NCBI GenBank assembly: GCA_029747015.1
Contig: JAKOGI010001181.1
Span: forward strand, 124,001 to 188,000
Source: Carnegiea gigantea
Taxonomy: Eukaryota; Streptophyta; Magnoliopsida; Caryophyllales; Cactaceae
Direction of reading: 5' to 3'
Length of the DNA: 64,000 bases
Positions 47,979 through 58,525 of the stretch are shown in pieces. Below the pieces are notes generated by a model. It did not search any database, was not told the origin of the DNA, and was given only the letters and a program-made list of their open reading frames with translations. Every line of letters starts with the position of its first letter. Position 1 is the first letter of the stretch. The translations under genes and the position numbers were made by a program.

Positions 47979-48929
47979 AACATTGTTATGGAACTCCTTT
48001 TCATTTGGTGCATTCTAATGTGTGGTAGTCTCCTATTCTGTCTAATTTACTTTCTCATTATTATGTTGTTCTTTGATGATTGCATATGTTTCACTTGGAT
48101 TTATCCTATGAAATATAAATATGAGGTGTTCTAACATTTTTGCACCTTTAAAAACTAGTGGAAACCATGTTTAACCGCAAAATTAAAATTTATCATAGTG
48201 ATGTGGGAAAGGAATTTGACAATGATGCTTTCAAAGCTCACTTTATCAAAAATGGTATTTATTTTCGCAAGTCCTCCCCCCCACACTGCTGAACAAAATG
48301 GGGTTACTGAGTGGAAGCACTAACGTGTTATCGAAACGGCGTGTACCTCTTTTATTGATGCTCATCTTCCTGGACAATTTTGGGTTTGTGTTGCGTATGC
48401 GACCAGTTTCATTATTCATAGGCTTCCTACTCCTCATTTTGAAGGCCGTTCTCCTTATGAAAAGGTTTTTCATAAAAATCCAAATTACTCCTTTTTAAGG
48501 GTTTTTGGGTGTGAATGTTTTCCAACCTGTAACACCCGAGATGTTATCCCCTTCGTTAAGCTAATTGCGCTATTTTATATCGTTATAAAATCGTATTTGG
48601 TTATTTCGACAAATTGAAATAATATCGATGTAGCCTGCTTGAATGCTGATTTTATTGAAAAGAATATTATTATTATCATTATTATTGGTTTTAGTGTTAT
48701 TAAGGACGCCATTGGGTACCACATTGGGTAGATTCCCGAATACGATTAAAATGTCGAACCTTGGGAATAATCCTATAATTTATTGAATCGAACCTTAATA
48801 TAATCAAAAGGGCGAATAAACTGGCCGATGATTATATTACTGGTTACGGTTTAAGAATGAAGGTCGGGAATTGGATTTACGGTACAGCGGTTTGGTAATG
48901 TTTATCAATTGGTAAAAGTCACCAAACAA

Positions 48930-49330
48930 AAAAGAACAAAAGGGCCGAAGCCCTTTGCTCGGCAGAGAAGCATCGCGAAGGGGGGGCTCATCAACCCCAG
49001 CCCCACGACCACACACCGGGAGAGAGAGAGGGAGGCACCGGCGGGGGCGCTGGCGACCGGCCGACGTGCGCCCCGTCGTCCCCCACCCCGATCGACGCCC
49101 AAACCGGGCCATAGAGAGAGTGAGACAGACGTGAGAGAGGGAGAAAGAGGGTGAAGGGGGGGAGGTTGCCGCCGTGTGTCTTGGCGGCTCCTCCAGGGCT
49201 CGCCAGCGGCGTTACGACTGTCCGACGGTGCCAGTGGAATGGTGGAGCAATGGGTCATAGCGGGACAGCAAAGGAACGAACCGAGCCCACACCGAGCCAA
49301 CCCAAATCAAGCCATAAAACGGGTCCTTTA
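48930..49330. other. GC- and CpG-rich block inside the solo LTR
   Basis: Contrasts sharply with its AT-rich surroundings; many CG dinucleotides and GAGAGA runs. Possibly the LTR promoter/5' transcribed region. Confidence 0.5.
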
Positions 49331-49469
49331 GCTTGGATTCGAGGTGGGTTTCCTCTTCCTCCTATTTATTGTTAATTTCGATGAAAGCTTATGGATTATA
49401 GTTATTTCAGGTTGAATTGGAATTGAGTATTACTGATTTGAGGAAATTGTAGCATAAACTGAACGATGC

Positions 49470-49506
<37 letters not shown>

Positions 49507-49975
49507 TATCAATTATATGAAACTTATTCGATTATATATAGTTTATCGATTATATGAAATTTATCGATTATATGAAATTTATTCGATTATATAACGTTTA
49601 TCGATTTATATGTAATTTATCGATAATATGAAGTTTATTGATTATATATAGTCTATCGATTATATGAAATTTATTAATTATATATATAGCTTATCGATTA
49701 TATAAAGTTATTAATTATATCAAGTTTAATGATTATATGTCGTTTATTGTTTATAGAAAGTTTATTGATTATCTAAAGTTTATCGATTTATATGTGGTTC
49801 ATTGATTATCTAAAGTTTATCGATTTATATGTAGGTTGTTGATTATATTTTTTTTATCGATTATATAAAGTTATCGATTATATAAAGTTCATCGATTATA
49901 TATAGTTTATCGATCATAAGTAGTTTATCGATTATGCGTAATTTATTGATTATATGTATCTATTGTTTATAGTGA
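49470..49975 (+). repeat. Degenerate minisatellite with TTTATCGATTATAT units
   Basis: About two dozen copies of a unit of 17-24 bp around TTTATCGATTATATGAAAT, after a short (TA)n run. The core ATCGAT is palindromic. Lies within the solo LTR. Confidence 0.85.
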
Positions 49976-50570
49976 TTGCATAGAAATGAAATCGTTATGG
50001 ATGCTAATTGTGAATTAAGGATCGTCCAATGAGGCTAGTTAGGCCTTATACGAGTCACAATCAAGGACATCGCCATCACCTATCGTTACCTCCATATTTA
50101 TGCTTATATATGTCTAAATATCAAACCAATGTTTGAAATCCATTGCAATCGTGTGGACTTTGGGAATCGGGTGATGATATGATTTTATGACGCGATCATA
50201 CGTGCTATGTGAAACCTTTTTCTCTTGAATTGGCGAATGCATGAGATGGCATTGATTTTAAGTTTTAGAGTTCCTTAAATGTTCATAAATGCTTACTTAC
50301 ATGATTTTAAGTGTTTCTAAATGTTTTATCAGTCGCCTGTTTTAATTGACAAGTCATTGGCAACGAAATAACCCTAAATCATCGGATTGATCAACCGAAT
50401 GAGTCAGGTAACTAGTCGATAAGTCTAGGAACCCTTTTGAAACAAACTTGAGTAATAAGCATGGGTTACATTGCATCAATTGGATTCTTAGCGTAACCCA
50501 CCCAATGCCCTCCTTTTTAAGTTTACATAGAACTTCAACTTCAACATTTCAAAGTTCAGTGTTTTTATCA

Positions 50571-50810
50571 CTCTGCCAGTAGGCAGAGGTTTCAGAGTTC
50601 AGTGCTTCATAGTTCTGCCAATAGGCAAAAGTTCCAAAGTCCAAAGTTCATAGTTCTGCCAATAGGCAGAAGTTCCAAAATTCAACGTTCATAACTCTGC
50701 CAGTACGCAGATGATTCAAAGTTCAACGTTTCATGAGTATAGTCCTAGCATATGTTAAGTAGTTCAGCAACTGTTCTACCGTTCTATAGTTCTATCAGTA
50801 GGTAGAGGAT
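50571..50810 (+). repeat. 41-bp tandem repeat with hairpin core
   Basis: The palindromic core TCTGCCARTAGGCAGA recurs at 50571, 50613, 50654 and 50695 and in a diverged form near 50790, each followed by GTTCCAAAGTTCAACGTTCATA-like text. Spacing is 41-42 bp. Lies within the solo LTR. Confidence 0.85.
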
Positions 50811-52303
50811 CCAAAGTCTATATATCCTATAGTTTCGCCAACAAGCATGTAGAGACCTTACTAATCACGTGACATAGTATATGATTCACTGTATTGTTAT
50901 CGTTCTATATTTTAGCAAGGAAATGTACTCCTGTATATAACTTGTTACTGTATGGTATAGTGAAATCATCAGTTCAGTGATTGCATCGCATTGGGCACAA
51001 TGATGGTTTTAGTGTATTTGCTAAGTTCATGTAGCTTATTACCCAATAGCATCTTCAATGAACTTTAATCATTAGGTGTGGCATAAATTATATGAACTGA
51101 AAATGGCCTTACTAATGTACTGAGCATTACGTATAAAGTTTTAGCGATGGATGAGCCTTTTGTAATAGAAATCCCAGCAATAGTGTTTATGGGTTAAATC
51201 CCATTTGTTTCATTGAATTTATAAGTTCATATGAATGACTTATGGTAAGTTCATTGAGTATAGCTATTCTCAAGCTTAAGCTGTTGGCATAGATGCTATT
51301 TCCCTTGCATTGTGATTGGAACACACTATGCGATAGGTGAGTTCTTCAAAGAAAGGAATTACGAACAACTGTCGTAAGTTACTATTGCAATGAAAGTATT
51401 GTTTTAGGGGAGGGGGTCATCCACTGCGCGATTATCGCTCATTCCCATCCATTACTGTTGCCCTCCAGGTTTCTGAAATAGCGTGTAAAGGTCGGTCCAA
51501 GTAAGCCGAAATGGAGCCATTGCTGTCCTAGGAATAAAGCGATGTGCTTGTATGTGAGCTGCAATATGTATTATGATGTAATGGGTTGTAATTTAAGTTT
51601 TTGTATGCCTGTATTGCATATCATTTAGAGTCGCTCTGTATGGCTGTGTGAGCCACCATCTAAGTTGCCCAGGGCTGTACTTTTTATTGTTCATTTGTTT
51701 AAGCATTGAACTGCACTGGTTATTATGCTCCAGGCGGGTGGCCCGTAGAGCTGTGAACTCCGGTGGTTAGCCGTTGAATTAGTTAGCCTTTATTGCTATT
51801 TTTCAGTGCAGGAAAATTACTGTAAGGCTTTGAGCCTGGAAAATGGTCAGTTTTCAGAGGAAACTCTGTCCGTTTCGCCCCAGGATTTGAAGAAAAGAAA
51901 AGGGGGAACCTAACACTCCTAGCCCTAGGGTTGGGGGGTGTTACACAACCATTCTTTCTCCACAAAAGAAATTGGAACTACAGTCAAAACATTGTGTTTT
52001 CCTTGGTTATGCCTCCAATGATAAAGGGTGTCGATGTCTTGATCCTACTACAGGCCGTGTCTATGTCAGTAGGCATGTCTTGTTTCATGAAGATGCTTTC
52101 CCTTACCCCACCTTACAATTAGTAGTGTCTCAATCTCAAAATATCTCTCCCTTGCAGCTTATTAACGTCCTGAATCCATTTGTCTTGGACCAGCCCCCTC
52201 CCTCCGTGTCTCTAGCCCAGCCTGCTGCCTCTTTGATATAATCTTCGAGTCAGCCCATAACTCCCATGTCCAGCCCAACTTCTTGCCCCATCAAGTCTCC
52301 TCT

Positions 52304-52514
52304 TGTCACGGCCCAGGCTTTCCCGACACCGAGGTATTGTCCGCTTTGGGGTGGCTCTCCAGTTAAGGAGGTGAACCCCTTATGGGGTGGCGCCCCAGTT
52401 AAGGAGGTGAACCCCTCACGGTTTTGTCCTCAAAAGGGCCCTCGATGTGTTGAGGTTTCCCCACGCTTATAAGGCATGGTTCGTTCTCCTCAACTACCGA
52501 TGTGGGACTCCCCA
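52304..52514 (-). repeat. TRIM LTR-A (3' LTR)
   Basis: 211 bp; minus strand TGGGGAGTCCCACATCGG...GGGCCGTGACA. Nearly the same as the inverse of LTR-C. Confidence 0.85.
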
Positions 52515-52585
52515 GATCCACCCCCCGTGAGGAGGCCTAGCGCCCTCGCTGGCACACCGACCCGGGAACCTGCTTTGATACCAAC
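52515..52585 (-). promoter_or_regulatory. TRIM interior with primer-binding site and polypurine tract
   Basis: Minus strand TGGTATCAAAGCA at 52571-52583, two bases from LTR-B, resembles the initiator-Met primer site (one mismatch in the first 12 bases). GGGGGGTGGA at about 52516-52525 lies directly before LTR-A. Confidence 0.75.
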
Positions 52586-52751
52586 TGTCACGACTCAGGC
52601 TTTCCCGACACTGAGGTATTGTCCGCTTTGGGGTGGCTCTCCAGTTAAGGAGGTGAGCCCCCCAGTTAAGGGGGTGAGCCCCTCACGGTTTTGTCCTCAA
52701 AAGGGCCCTCGATGTGTTGAGGTTTCCGCACGCTTATAAGGCGTGGTTCGT
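52586..52751 (-). repeat. TRIM LTR-B (5' LTR), truncated
   Basis: Begins TGTCACGACTCAGG on the plus strand and matches LTR-A up to GGTTCGT. The outer 30 bases or so are missing, and an inner stretch of about 15 bp is deleted. Confidence 0.8.
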
Positions 52752-52753
52752 GC

Positions 52754-52964
52754 TGGGGAGTCCCACATCGGCAGTTGAGGAGAACGAACCACGCCTCATA
52801 AGCGTGGGGAAACCTCAACACATCGAGGGCCCTTTTGAGGACAAAACCGTGAGGGGTTCACCCCCTTAACTAGGGCACCACCCCGTAAGGTGTTCACCTC
52901 CTTAACTGGAGAGCCACCCCAAAGCGGCCAATACCTCGATGTCGGGAAAGCCTGGGCCGTGACA
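52754..52964 (+). repeat. TRIM LTR-C, inverted copy
   Basis: 211 bp, plus strand TGGGGAGTCCCACATCGG...GGGCCGTGACA, the same length as LTR-A. Confidence 0.85.
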
Positions 52965-53174
52965 CCTCTCGATGGGCCATGTTCCCCTAGCCCAACCCCG
53001 TCTTCCCTGCAAACAGCGCCTTCCTCTCTATCTCATCCCATTGAGTTGCTAGAGTCTAGCCCAGTCTCTACTGCAGATCCTGAGCCCAACCTTGTGTCCT
53101 AACCTCCCGTACCCTAGCCCGTTGCATCCGAGAATGTTCCATGCCCATAAGCCCAGCCCATTTTTGTTATTTAG

Positions 53175-54358
53175 GTGTTTGGCCTCTTTCCCATTCCCTT
53201 GGCCCAGCCTCAACATTACATTTATACTCACTCTAAATCTAGTATTGTGAAACCCCATCACATTTTGTCTTTGTATGCTACATGTATTGAATGTAAATCG
53301 GCCTCATATACTGTTGCTTCCAAAGATAAAAATTGGCAATTGGCGATGGTCGAGGAATTTAATGCGCTTGTGCATAATAATACATGGCAACTTGTTCTAT
53401 TCCATGATGACATGCATGAATTTGTTCAGTTGTAAGTGGGTTTATTGTATTAAGTACAATCTAGATGGGTTTATTGAGTGTAAGGAGGCCCATTTGGTTA
53501 TTAGAGGTTTAGGTCAATTTGCTGGACTGGACTATAATGAGACCTTTAGTCATATAGTGAAGCCCACTATCATTCATATTGTTCTCTCCATTGCTAACAC
53601 ATGTGGTTGGATTATTAGACAATTTGATGTTAAACATGCCTTTTTACATGGTGATTTACATGAAGAAGTCTATATGACCCAAACCCAAAGCTTTATTCAC
53701 CCTGACTTTCCTACCCATGTTTGCAACCTGAATAAGACTATGTATGGGCTCAAGCAGGCTCCTCGTGCCTGGTTTCACAAGTTCAGCAATTTTCTTCTGT
53801 CCTTAGGCTTCACCTGTTGTCGTACTGACTCATTCATGCTCATTCTGCATACATCTACTGCTATCCTCATTCTACTTTTATATGTGGATGATATCATTAT
53901 CAGTGGCCACTCCCCCTCTCTTTTGCACCACATAATATACCTTTTCTCTATTCAGCTCCTATGAAGGATGACCTTGGGGATCTTCATTACTTCATGGGGG
54001 TACAAGCTGTGCGAACTCCTGATACACTTTGCTTGTCCCAGTCCAAATACATTCATAACCTCCTCAGAAAATTTAATCTTCAACACCATAAACTCGTTCA
54101 CACACCACTTCCTTCATGGACAATCTTATCACTAACTGATGGGGATTTACTATCAGATCCAACTATGTATAGAAGTATGGTTGAGGCTTTACAATATTTG
54201 ACTATGACTAGACCTGATATATGTTATGTAATGAAACTTGTTTTCCAGTTTATTCATGCCCCCCGTACTACTCATCTCTCTGTGGTGCAGCGTATTTTTT
54301 GTTATTTGCAAGGTACAACTAATCATAGTCTTACTCTTCGCAAAGCGAAGAGTTTTTC
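53175..54358 (+). pseudogene. Copia-B reverse transcriptase and start of RNase H, frameshifted and truncated
   Basis: Three overlapping open segments (53175-53435, 53275-53964, 53961-54374) together give RVT_2: [54 protein letters not shown] (YVDD kept), then DDLGDLHYFMGV and TRPDICYVMKLV. Two frame changes (about 53420 and 53960). The reading breaks off at RKAKSFSLV, where RNase H should go on. Confidence 0.85.
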
Positions 54359-54714
54359 ACTGGTCAAAAAATAGCTTTCAGGTGCATACTATTTTGTGAA
54401 ATCTATTTTCAGGGTACTATGTTCTCAAAATACATTATCAGGTCCCTTTTATTTTGTGGAAACTATTTTAAGGCTACTGTTCACTGTTTATGCTTTCTTT
54501 TTAAGCCCTTAAACTTTCTATATTTGCAAATCTACCCTCAATCCTTAAAAACTTACTTTCGAAAAATTTAAAATTGTGTTTGTGATTTTTTGCTCACTAG
54601 TAGAACTCGATGTCCTCTTTCATCTGATATCATAGCCATGTGACCAAAAATAATTGAGATAATTAAGCTAGTTAATGATTAATTAAGGTAATTAACTGTG
54701 TTTAACTATGCTTA
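54359..54714 (+). promoter_or_regulatory. Pararetrovirus leader with primer-binding site
   Basis: 54625-54640 reads TGATATCATAGCCATG, matching 14 of 16 bases of the initiator tRNA-Met complement TGGTATCAGAGCCATG. This is the minus-strand start site used by Caulimoviridae. Before it, 54365-54470 has three diverged copies of a TTTCAGG(G)...TATTTTGTG motif. Confidence 0.65.
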
Positions 54715-55102
54715 ATGCTTAAATCATCACCGACTTACCCTAGACCAAATTATTTTCACATTGTTCACTCACCAGAAGGAATTTCTCTATTAGCACCACA
54801 ATTAAACTATATCATTGATATAGTTTTGGAATTAAAAGCAGAATTAGCTAAAATTAAGACTGAAGTAAAAGAGCTTAAAAAGCAGATATCTGTAATCCAT
54901 CTTTCACTAGTTACGAAGTAAGGCATAGTAGTAAATCCACTTCTAGTATTAGTACTCCTTTTCAGCATAAATATCCTTTTCAAAACCAAAAAAATAAAAT
55001 TCCATTTTCTTTACACGAGATAAAAATCCAAAAAGAAGTAGGAGAAAAATCAGACGAAAAATCAGCTGAAAAAGCAGAAAAAGAAGAAGAAGATGGAGTG
55101 TA
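54715..55102 (+). pseudogene. Pararetrovirus small frame with coiled coil (virion-associated-like)
   Basis: The ATG frame 54715-54921 contains a Leu/Ile-Lys heptad-like stretch (LELKAELAKIKTEVKELKK). Near 54905 the reading moves to another frame and continues as a Lys/Glu-rich tail to a stop at 55102, overlapping the next ATG (55093) by 10 bases, as in compact viral genomes. The coiled coil suggests a virion-associated protein, but no family motif proves it. Confidence 0.45.
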
Positions 55103-56618
55103 AGCAATACACTCTTGATGAACTACAAAATATGTTCGACAAAGAGCTTAACCCAAAAGAATTAAACACAATTATGAGCGCAATTAGTGATAAATATGAT
55201 GTATTATCAGATAATAATGAAGAGACTAATAATATTCAATTAGAAGAAGAAATATATCAGCAAATGAACCTTATCAAACTTGATGATCTTAATGCATTAC
55301 CATTAGAAGAAATTAAAAGAAGATTAGATAAAAAAACATGGTAAAATGGCTGCTGAGGATGAAATTAACGAAATTGGAGAAGAGATTAACTTATACGAAG
55401 TAAAGACCAATCTTGTTAACAATGTAGCTTCTAAGCCTGAAGAATTTGGTGAACCTTCTAGGAGAAATACTTATCTCTTAAGACCTAGACACGTTCTAAC
55501 AGGATGTACAATCAATTTTTCCTTTGAATTTGTCCCAAGAAAAACTACAACTTTTAAAGAAATTGGCCTTACTCCAATTAGTCAAATAAGATATATCTTA
55601 AATATTAATGGAGCCCGTAATAGAAAAGAAATATTTGACATTGAAAAAGATGTATGAATAGTATCTTAAACTTAAATACCACATGAACTGCTGTCAATTT
55701 CTTAAATTACATTGAACATAGTTTTTCTGATACTATAACTGACTGGTATGATTCATTAACTGAAGAAGGTAAAAATATCTTAAGAATTATGGAGACACCA
55801 GCTGCCATGTTTAAAAATTTATGTAAAGAAATTGAAATTGAGTTCATTGGAGCTAAACTTGATTCTGAAGAAAAAGTAAGAGAATGGCAAAGAAAGATTA
55901 ATAACATAGAATTATGGGATATGAGATATCTGAAAAATTATATTGTTGAATATATTATTACAAAATTAGGCGCAATGAAACCAAACTTGATATGTTTTAT
56001 AATAAATTGCCATGTCCTATAAATTCTATAATCAATGAAAAATACATTGCATATTTGGACTGAGAAAATGTCATTGATACCCTTGGCTCTAGAATCTCTT
56101 ATCTAAGAAATCAATGTCTTGATCTCCAAAAGCAAAAGAAAATTAAGAAGTAATTCCTAACTTACTTGGATTCGCCGCACCAATGAGGAAACGAACCTGA
56201 GAGAAGACGAAAAAGAAAATTTTATAAGAAAAAGAGCTTTAATAAGCAAAGGGGAGAGAAATATAAAAGAAAATATTATAACAAACTGAGTCCTAAATAA
56301 CAAATGTTTTTTAGGAAAGCAGCTTACTGTCCAACAGAGAAAAATAACTGCAAATATTGGGCATGCAGGAAAGTAGGACATTATGCTAATGAATGCAAAA
56401 ATAGGAAGAATAACAAACTTATTGAAATCTTAGGAAGCTTAGATTATATTGAGTTTAGTGAAGATGAAACATTAGACTTAGCCCTAAGTCACAACAAAGG
56501 AATTGTTGAAATTATATTGGACAATGAATATGAAGAAAGTGATTATGAAGAAACAAGTCATACGACGGAAAGTAGCTCGGTTAGCCTTGGTGATCTTAAA
56601 GAGAAGAGTTTGTTGTAA
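55093..56618 (+). pseudogene. Pararetrovirus coat-protein region with zinc knuckle, frameshifted
   Basis: Open segments 55093-55344 (Glu/Asp-rich), 55346-55657, 55789-56022 and 56304-56618 are in different frames. The last holds CKYWACRKVGHYANEC, the CCHC zinc knuckle that marks Caulimoviridae coat proteins, followed by an acidic tail, also typical. The segments before it (WQRKINNIELWDM) resemble the capsid core. At least three frame changes and several stops. A retroelement gag is the alternative, but the primer site, the overlap and the movement-protein region next to it favour a virus. Confidence 0.7.
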
Positions 56619-56639
56619 ACAATAATCACGAGGAAGTCA

Positions 56640-57260
56640 AAGGAGATTGGATTCTTCTCATAGTCCAAAAGGACATGATCTATAAAAAAATCCATCTTTC
56701 AATTAAAAAGCAAATACATATGTGAAATGATGAAAGCAGATATGGAGATTGAGGATTGTGAGTATGACGTTGGGGAAGTTAATCTCATTAATTGAGAAAA
56801 TATCCTTTAGCATAATAAAGATAGAAAATATAGGTATATTCATGTCGGAAGTGTCCAAGTTCAAATTACTCTATTACAATACTATGGCAAAGATATTGAT
56901 CTTTATGCTTTACTCTATGACATTAGGCATGCTAAATTTAATAATCAAATTATCACAGTGATAAAGACCAATTTATGTAATGGGTTAGTAAGATTCAATT
57001 GTCGACCGGGATATTATGTGAGTCTAAAAGATGAATTTGCTAAAAACTTCTTATCTCTTAAGATGAAAATAGTTGGGATGGACATGAAAAGAGCAGGATA
57101 TCCTTTAAGGATATTTTGAAAATTATCTATAAATTAGATACTACAATAGACCCAAATACTAAAGTAACTATGATAGAAGCAGAAAAATTTAAAAGCCCTA
57201 CCCCTGTGCAAAAGATCCAGAGGTTTAAGTCCAATCCCTAGGAGACAAAAATTGATCGCT
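56640..57260 (+). pseudogene. Pararetrovirus movement-protein-like region
   Basis: Broken frames that include a YYGKDIDLYALLYD segment (about 56878-56920) and NGLVRFNCRPGYYVSL (about 56978-57025), which resemble the 30K-superfamily movement domain of cavemoviruses. The movement protein would open plasmodesmata. No intact reading frame. Assigned from recalled family pattern, so moderate confidence. Confidence 0.5.
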
Positions 57261-57311
57261 CATAGATATCTAGCTTTGCCAATCCCACAAAGATCAATAA
57301 GAAAAATATAA

Positions 57312-57660
57312 CACTACTAAAAATCAGGCTTTTTCTGGCGGAATATTCCGGCGAACCGCAATCCGTCGGACAGGTCGACGGAAGTTCCGATGGCAACGCC
57401 GTGGCGGACCTTTTCCCTTTGTAAAGAAAGGGTGCGACGGAATATGCTGATGGAATGTCCGTCGGACGTCAACGGCCGACGGAATTTCCGGCGACCTAAT
57501 CCGTCGGACGCCCTTTTTTGAAAAGAGGACGACCTTTTTTCCTTTTTTTTGAAAATTTTGGCTTTTTTTAAAAGGGCCCGACGGACATATCCGTCGGATA
57601 GTCAGACATTTATGTCCGGCGGATATTCCGTTGGCAGGTCCGTCGGACCATCTTTATAAG
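57312..57660 (+). repeat. CACTA-2 left TIR and subterminal repeats
   Basis: More than a dozen words of the type GTCGGA, TCCGTCGG, TCCGGCG and CCGACGG in both orientations within 350 bp: probable transposase-binding sites. Confidence 0.8.
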
Positions 57661-58525
57661 AGGCCCGACTCGGCTTCTCGCCAGTCATCTTCTCTCTCTC
57701 CCCTTCGGCCCTCCAAAATCGCCCCCCGTGTACGCCCCTCCCTCACCGATAGCCGTCGGTCGCCGCCGTCGTGTGCCCTGCGCCTCTACCGTCGACCACC
57801 CCTTGCGGCCGCCTTGTCAGTGGGCATTGCTCCTGAGCATCCACCGCCAACCCAGCCGCTCAGCTCTGGTGCCTCCCACCGGTGTTGCCACCGCCTCTTC
57901 GCCGCCATCGCCGCCGCCTCTTCACCACCGGCCGACCTCAACATCCCCCGCCATTTGTGGCCCATAAATTTTGATATTTTGAAGTAAGTATTTAAACCTA
58001 AATATTTTGTAGATTTGTGAAGTTGAAGAGATAATTTTGATAGTTTTGTGGTAATTAGTGATTGGTAGATTTATATTGAGTGATTTTTGAAAATTATCTT
58101 AAGAAAATATATAAATTGATTGTTGTGGAAAATTAAAAATGTATGGATTGTCACGGCTGTTTAGTAAATTAAAGTGGATTGATTATGTGGTATGTGTTAA
58201 TTTGTTGATAATGGTTTGTGTATGTTGAAATTTTGTGTAAATTAATATGTAATTGTTAGGTAAGTGCTATTGTTAGTAATTTGTTGGTTTTGTAAATTAT
58301 AGTGAATTGAAGAATGTGTTTGTACAGATATTGAACATAATTAGTCGTGAAATTTATTGTTGAGAATTGATAGAGAACAATTAATAAGCAACTATGAGGC
58401 TATATTATTCCGTAAAATGTGAAAAAATTGTGCATATATGTTGTTGTGTACGATTTGAGGGAATGGTGTTATTTTAATTTGTGTGTTAATAAGAACGATT
58501 TTTGTGGATTATTAATCTAAAGGAA
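57661..58525 (+). other. CACTA-2 leader: GC-rich block then AT-rich probable intron
   Basis: 57661-57967 is C/G-rich with overlapping Pro/Ser/Arg-rich open frames (57631-57987 and 57728-57967) and no domain; it is probably 5' UTR. 57985-58525 is AT-rich, starts near GAAG|GTAAGT-like text (AAGTAAGTATT) and may be an intron. Confidence 0.5.

Larger units (their letters stand above)
48528..51945 (+). mobile_element. Solo LTR, 3418 bp, probable Ty3/gypsy (Tekay/Del-like)
   Basis: Starts TGTAACACCC and ends GGGTGTTACA, flanked by CAACC at 48523-48527 and 51946-51950, a perfect 5-bp duplication inside Copia-B integrase. There is no internal domain, primer site or second LTR, so it is a solo LTR left by LTR-LTR recombination. 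Length and terminal sequence suit chromovirus LTRs, but the lineage is inferred. It contains a GC-rich block (48930-49330) and two tandem arrays. The overlapping GC-rich open frames at 48837-49375 are not credible genes. Confidence 0.85.
47979..52298 (+). pseudogene. Copia-B integrase relic, split by a solo LTR
   Basis: The left half (47979-48527) shows the catalytic-core region in broken frames: YHSDVGKEFDND near 48190, a TAEQNGVTE-like motif near 48290, and FGCECFPT just before the insertion. The right half (51951-52298) resumes with FLGYASNDKGCR and VSRHVLFHEDAFPYP, the normal continuation in copia integrases. The two join across the CAACC duplication. The Pro/Ser-rich linker to RT follows and is itself cut by the TRIM. 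Confidence 0.82.
52304..52964 (-). mobile_element. Rearranged TRIM: three LTR copies, the outer two inverted
   Basis: 661 bp flanked by CCTCT at 52299-52303 and 52965-52969. LTR-A (52304-52514) and LTR-B (52586-52751, truncated) are minus-strand copies around a 71-bp interior that carries a primer site and a purine tract: a normal tiny TRIM. LTR-C (52754-52964) is a full 211-bp copy in the opposite orientation, joined to the broken end of LTR-B by 2 bases. Both outer ends are therefore the same LTR end (GTGACA). No coding capacity. It sits in the integrase-RT linker of Copia-B. Confidence 0.85.
45776..54358 (+). mobile_element. Copia-B: old, decayed Ty1/copia element with two nested insertions
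   Basis: Primer-binding site, gag, protease, pre-integrase, integrase and RT follow in copia order on the plus strand. A solo LTR (48528-51945) and a TRIM (52304-52964) are inserted in it. It stops abruptly in early RNase H at about 54358, where pararetrovirus-like DNA begins; no 3' LTR is seen. Many stops and frame changes make it the most decayed large element in the window. Confidence 0.88.
54359..57311 (+). mobile_element. Endogenous pararetrovirus fragment (Caulimoviridae, cavemovirus/solendovirus-like order)
   Basis: After the Copia-B break come a non-coding leader, an initiator-Met primer-binding site, a coiled-coil reading frame, a capsid region ending in a zinc knuckle and a movement-protein-like region. 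The order capsid before movement protein matches cavemoviruses and solendoviruses rather than caulimoviruses. Protease, RT and RNase H are absent because CACTA-2 interrupts at 57312; the rest may lie beyond the window. All frames are broken, so this is an old inactive copy. Confidence 0.75.

Noticed and set aside
48837..49375. Several overlapping GC-rich open frames of 74-131 codons
   Set aside because: They lie inside the solo LTR, overlap on both strands and contain no motif; high GC alone explains the lack of stops.
52266..53102. Pro-rich plus-strand frames of 68-87 codons with similar ends
   Set aside because: The similarity is caused by the repeated TRIM LTRs, not by related proteins.
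57631..57987. 118-codon GC-rich frame in CACTA-2 as a protein gene
   Set aside because: Overlapping frames are equally open and Pro/Ser/Arg-rich; best explained by GC-rich leader DNA.
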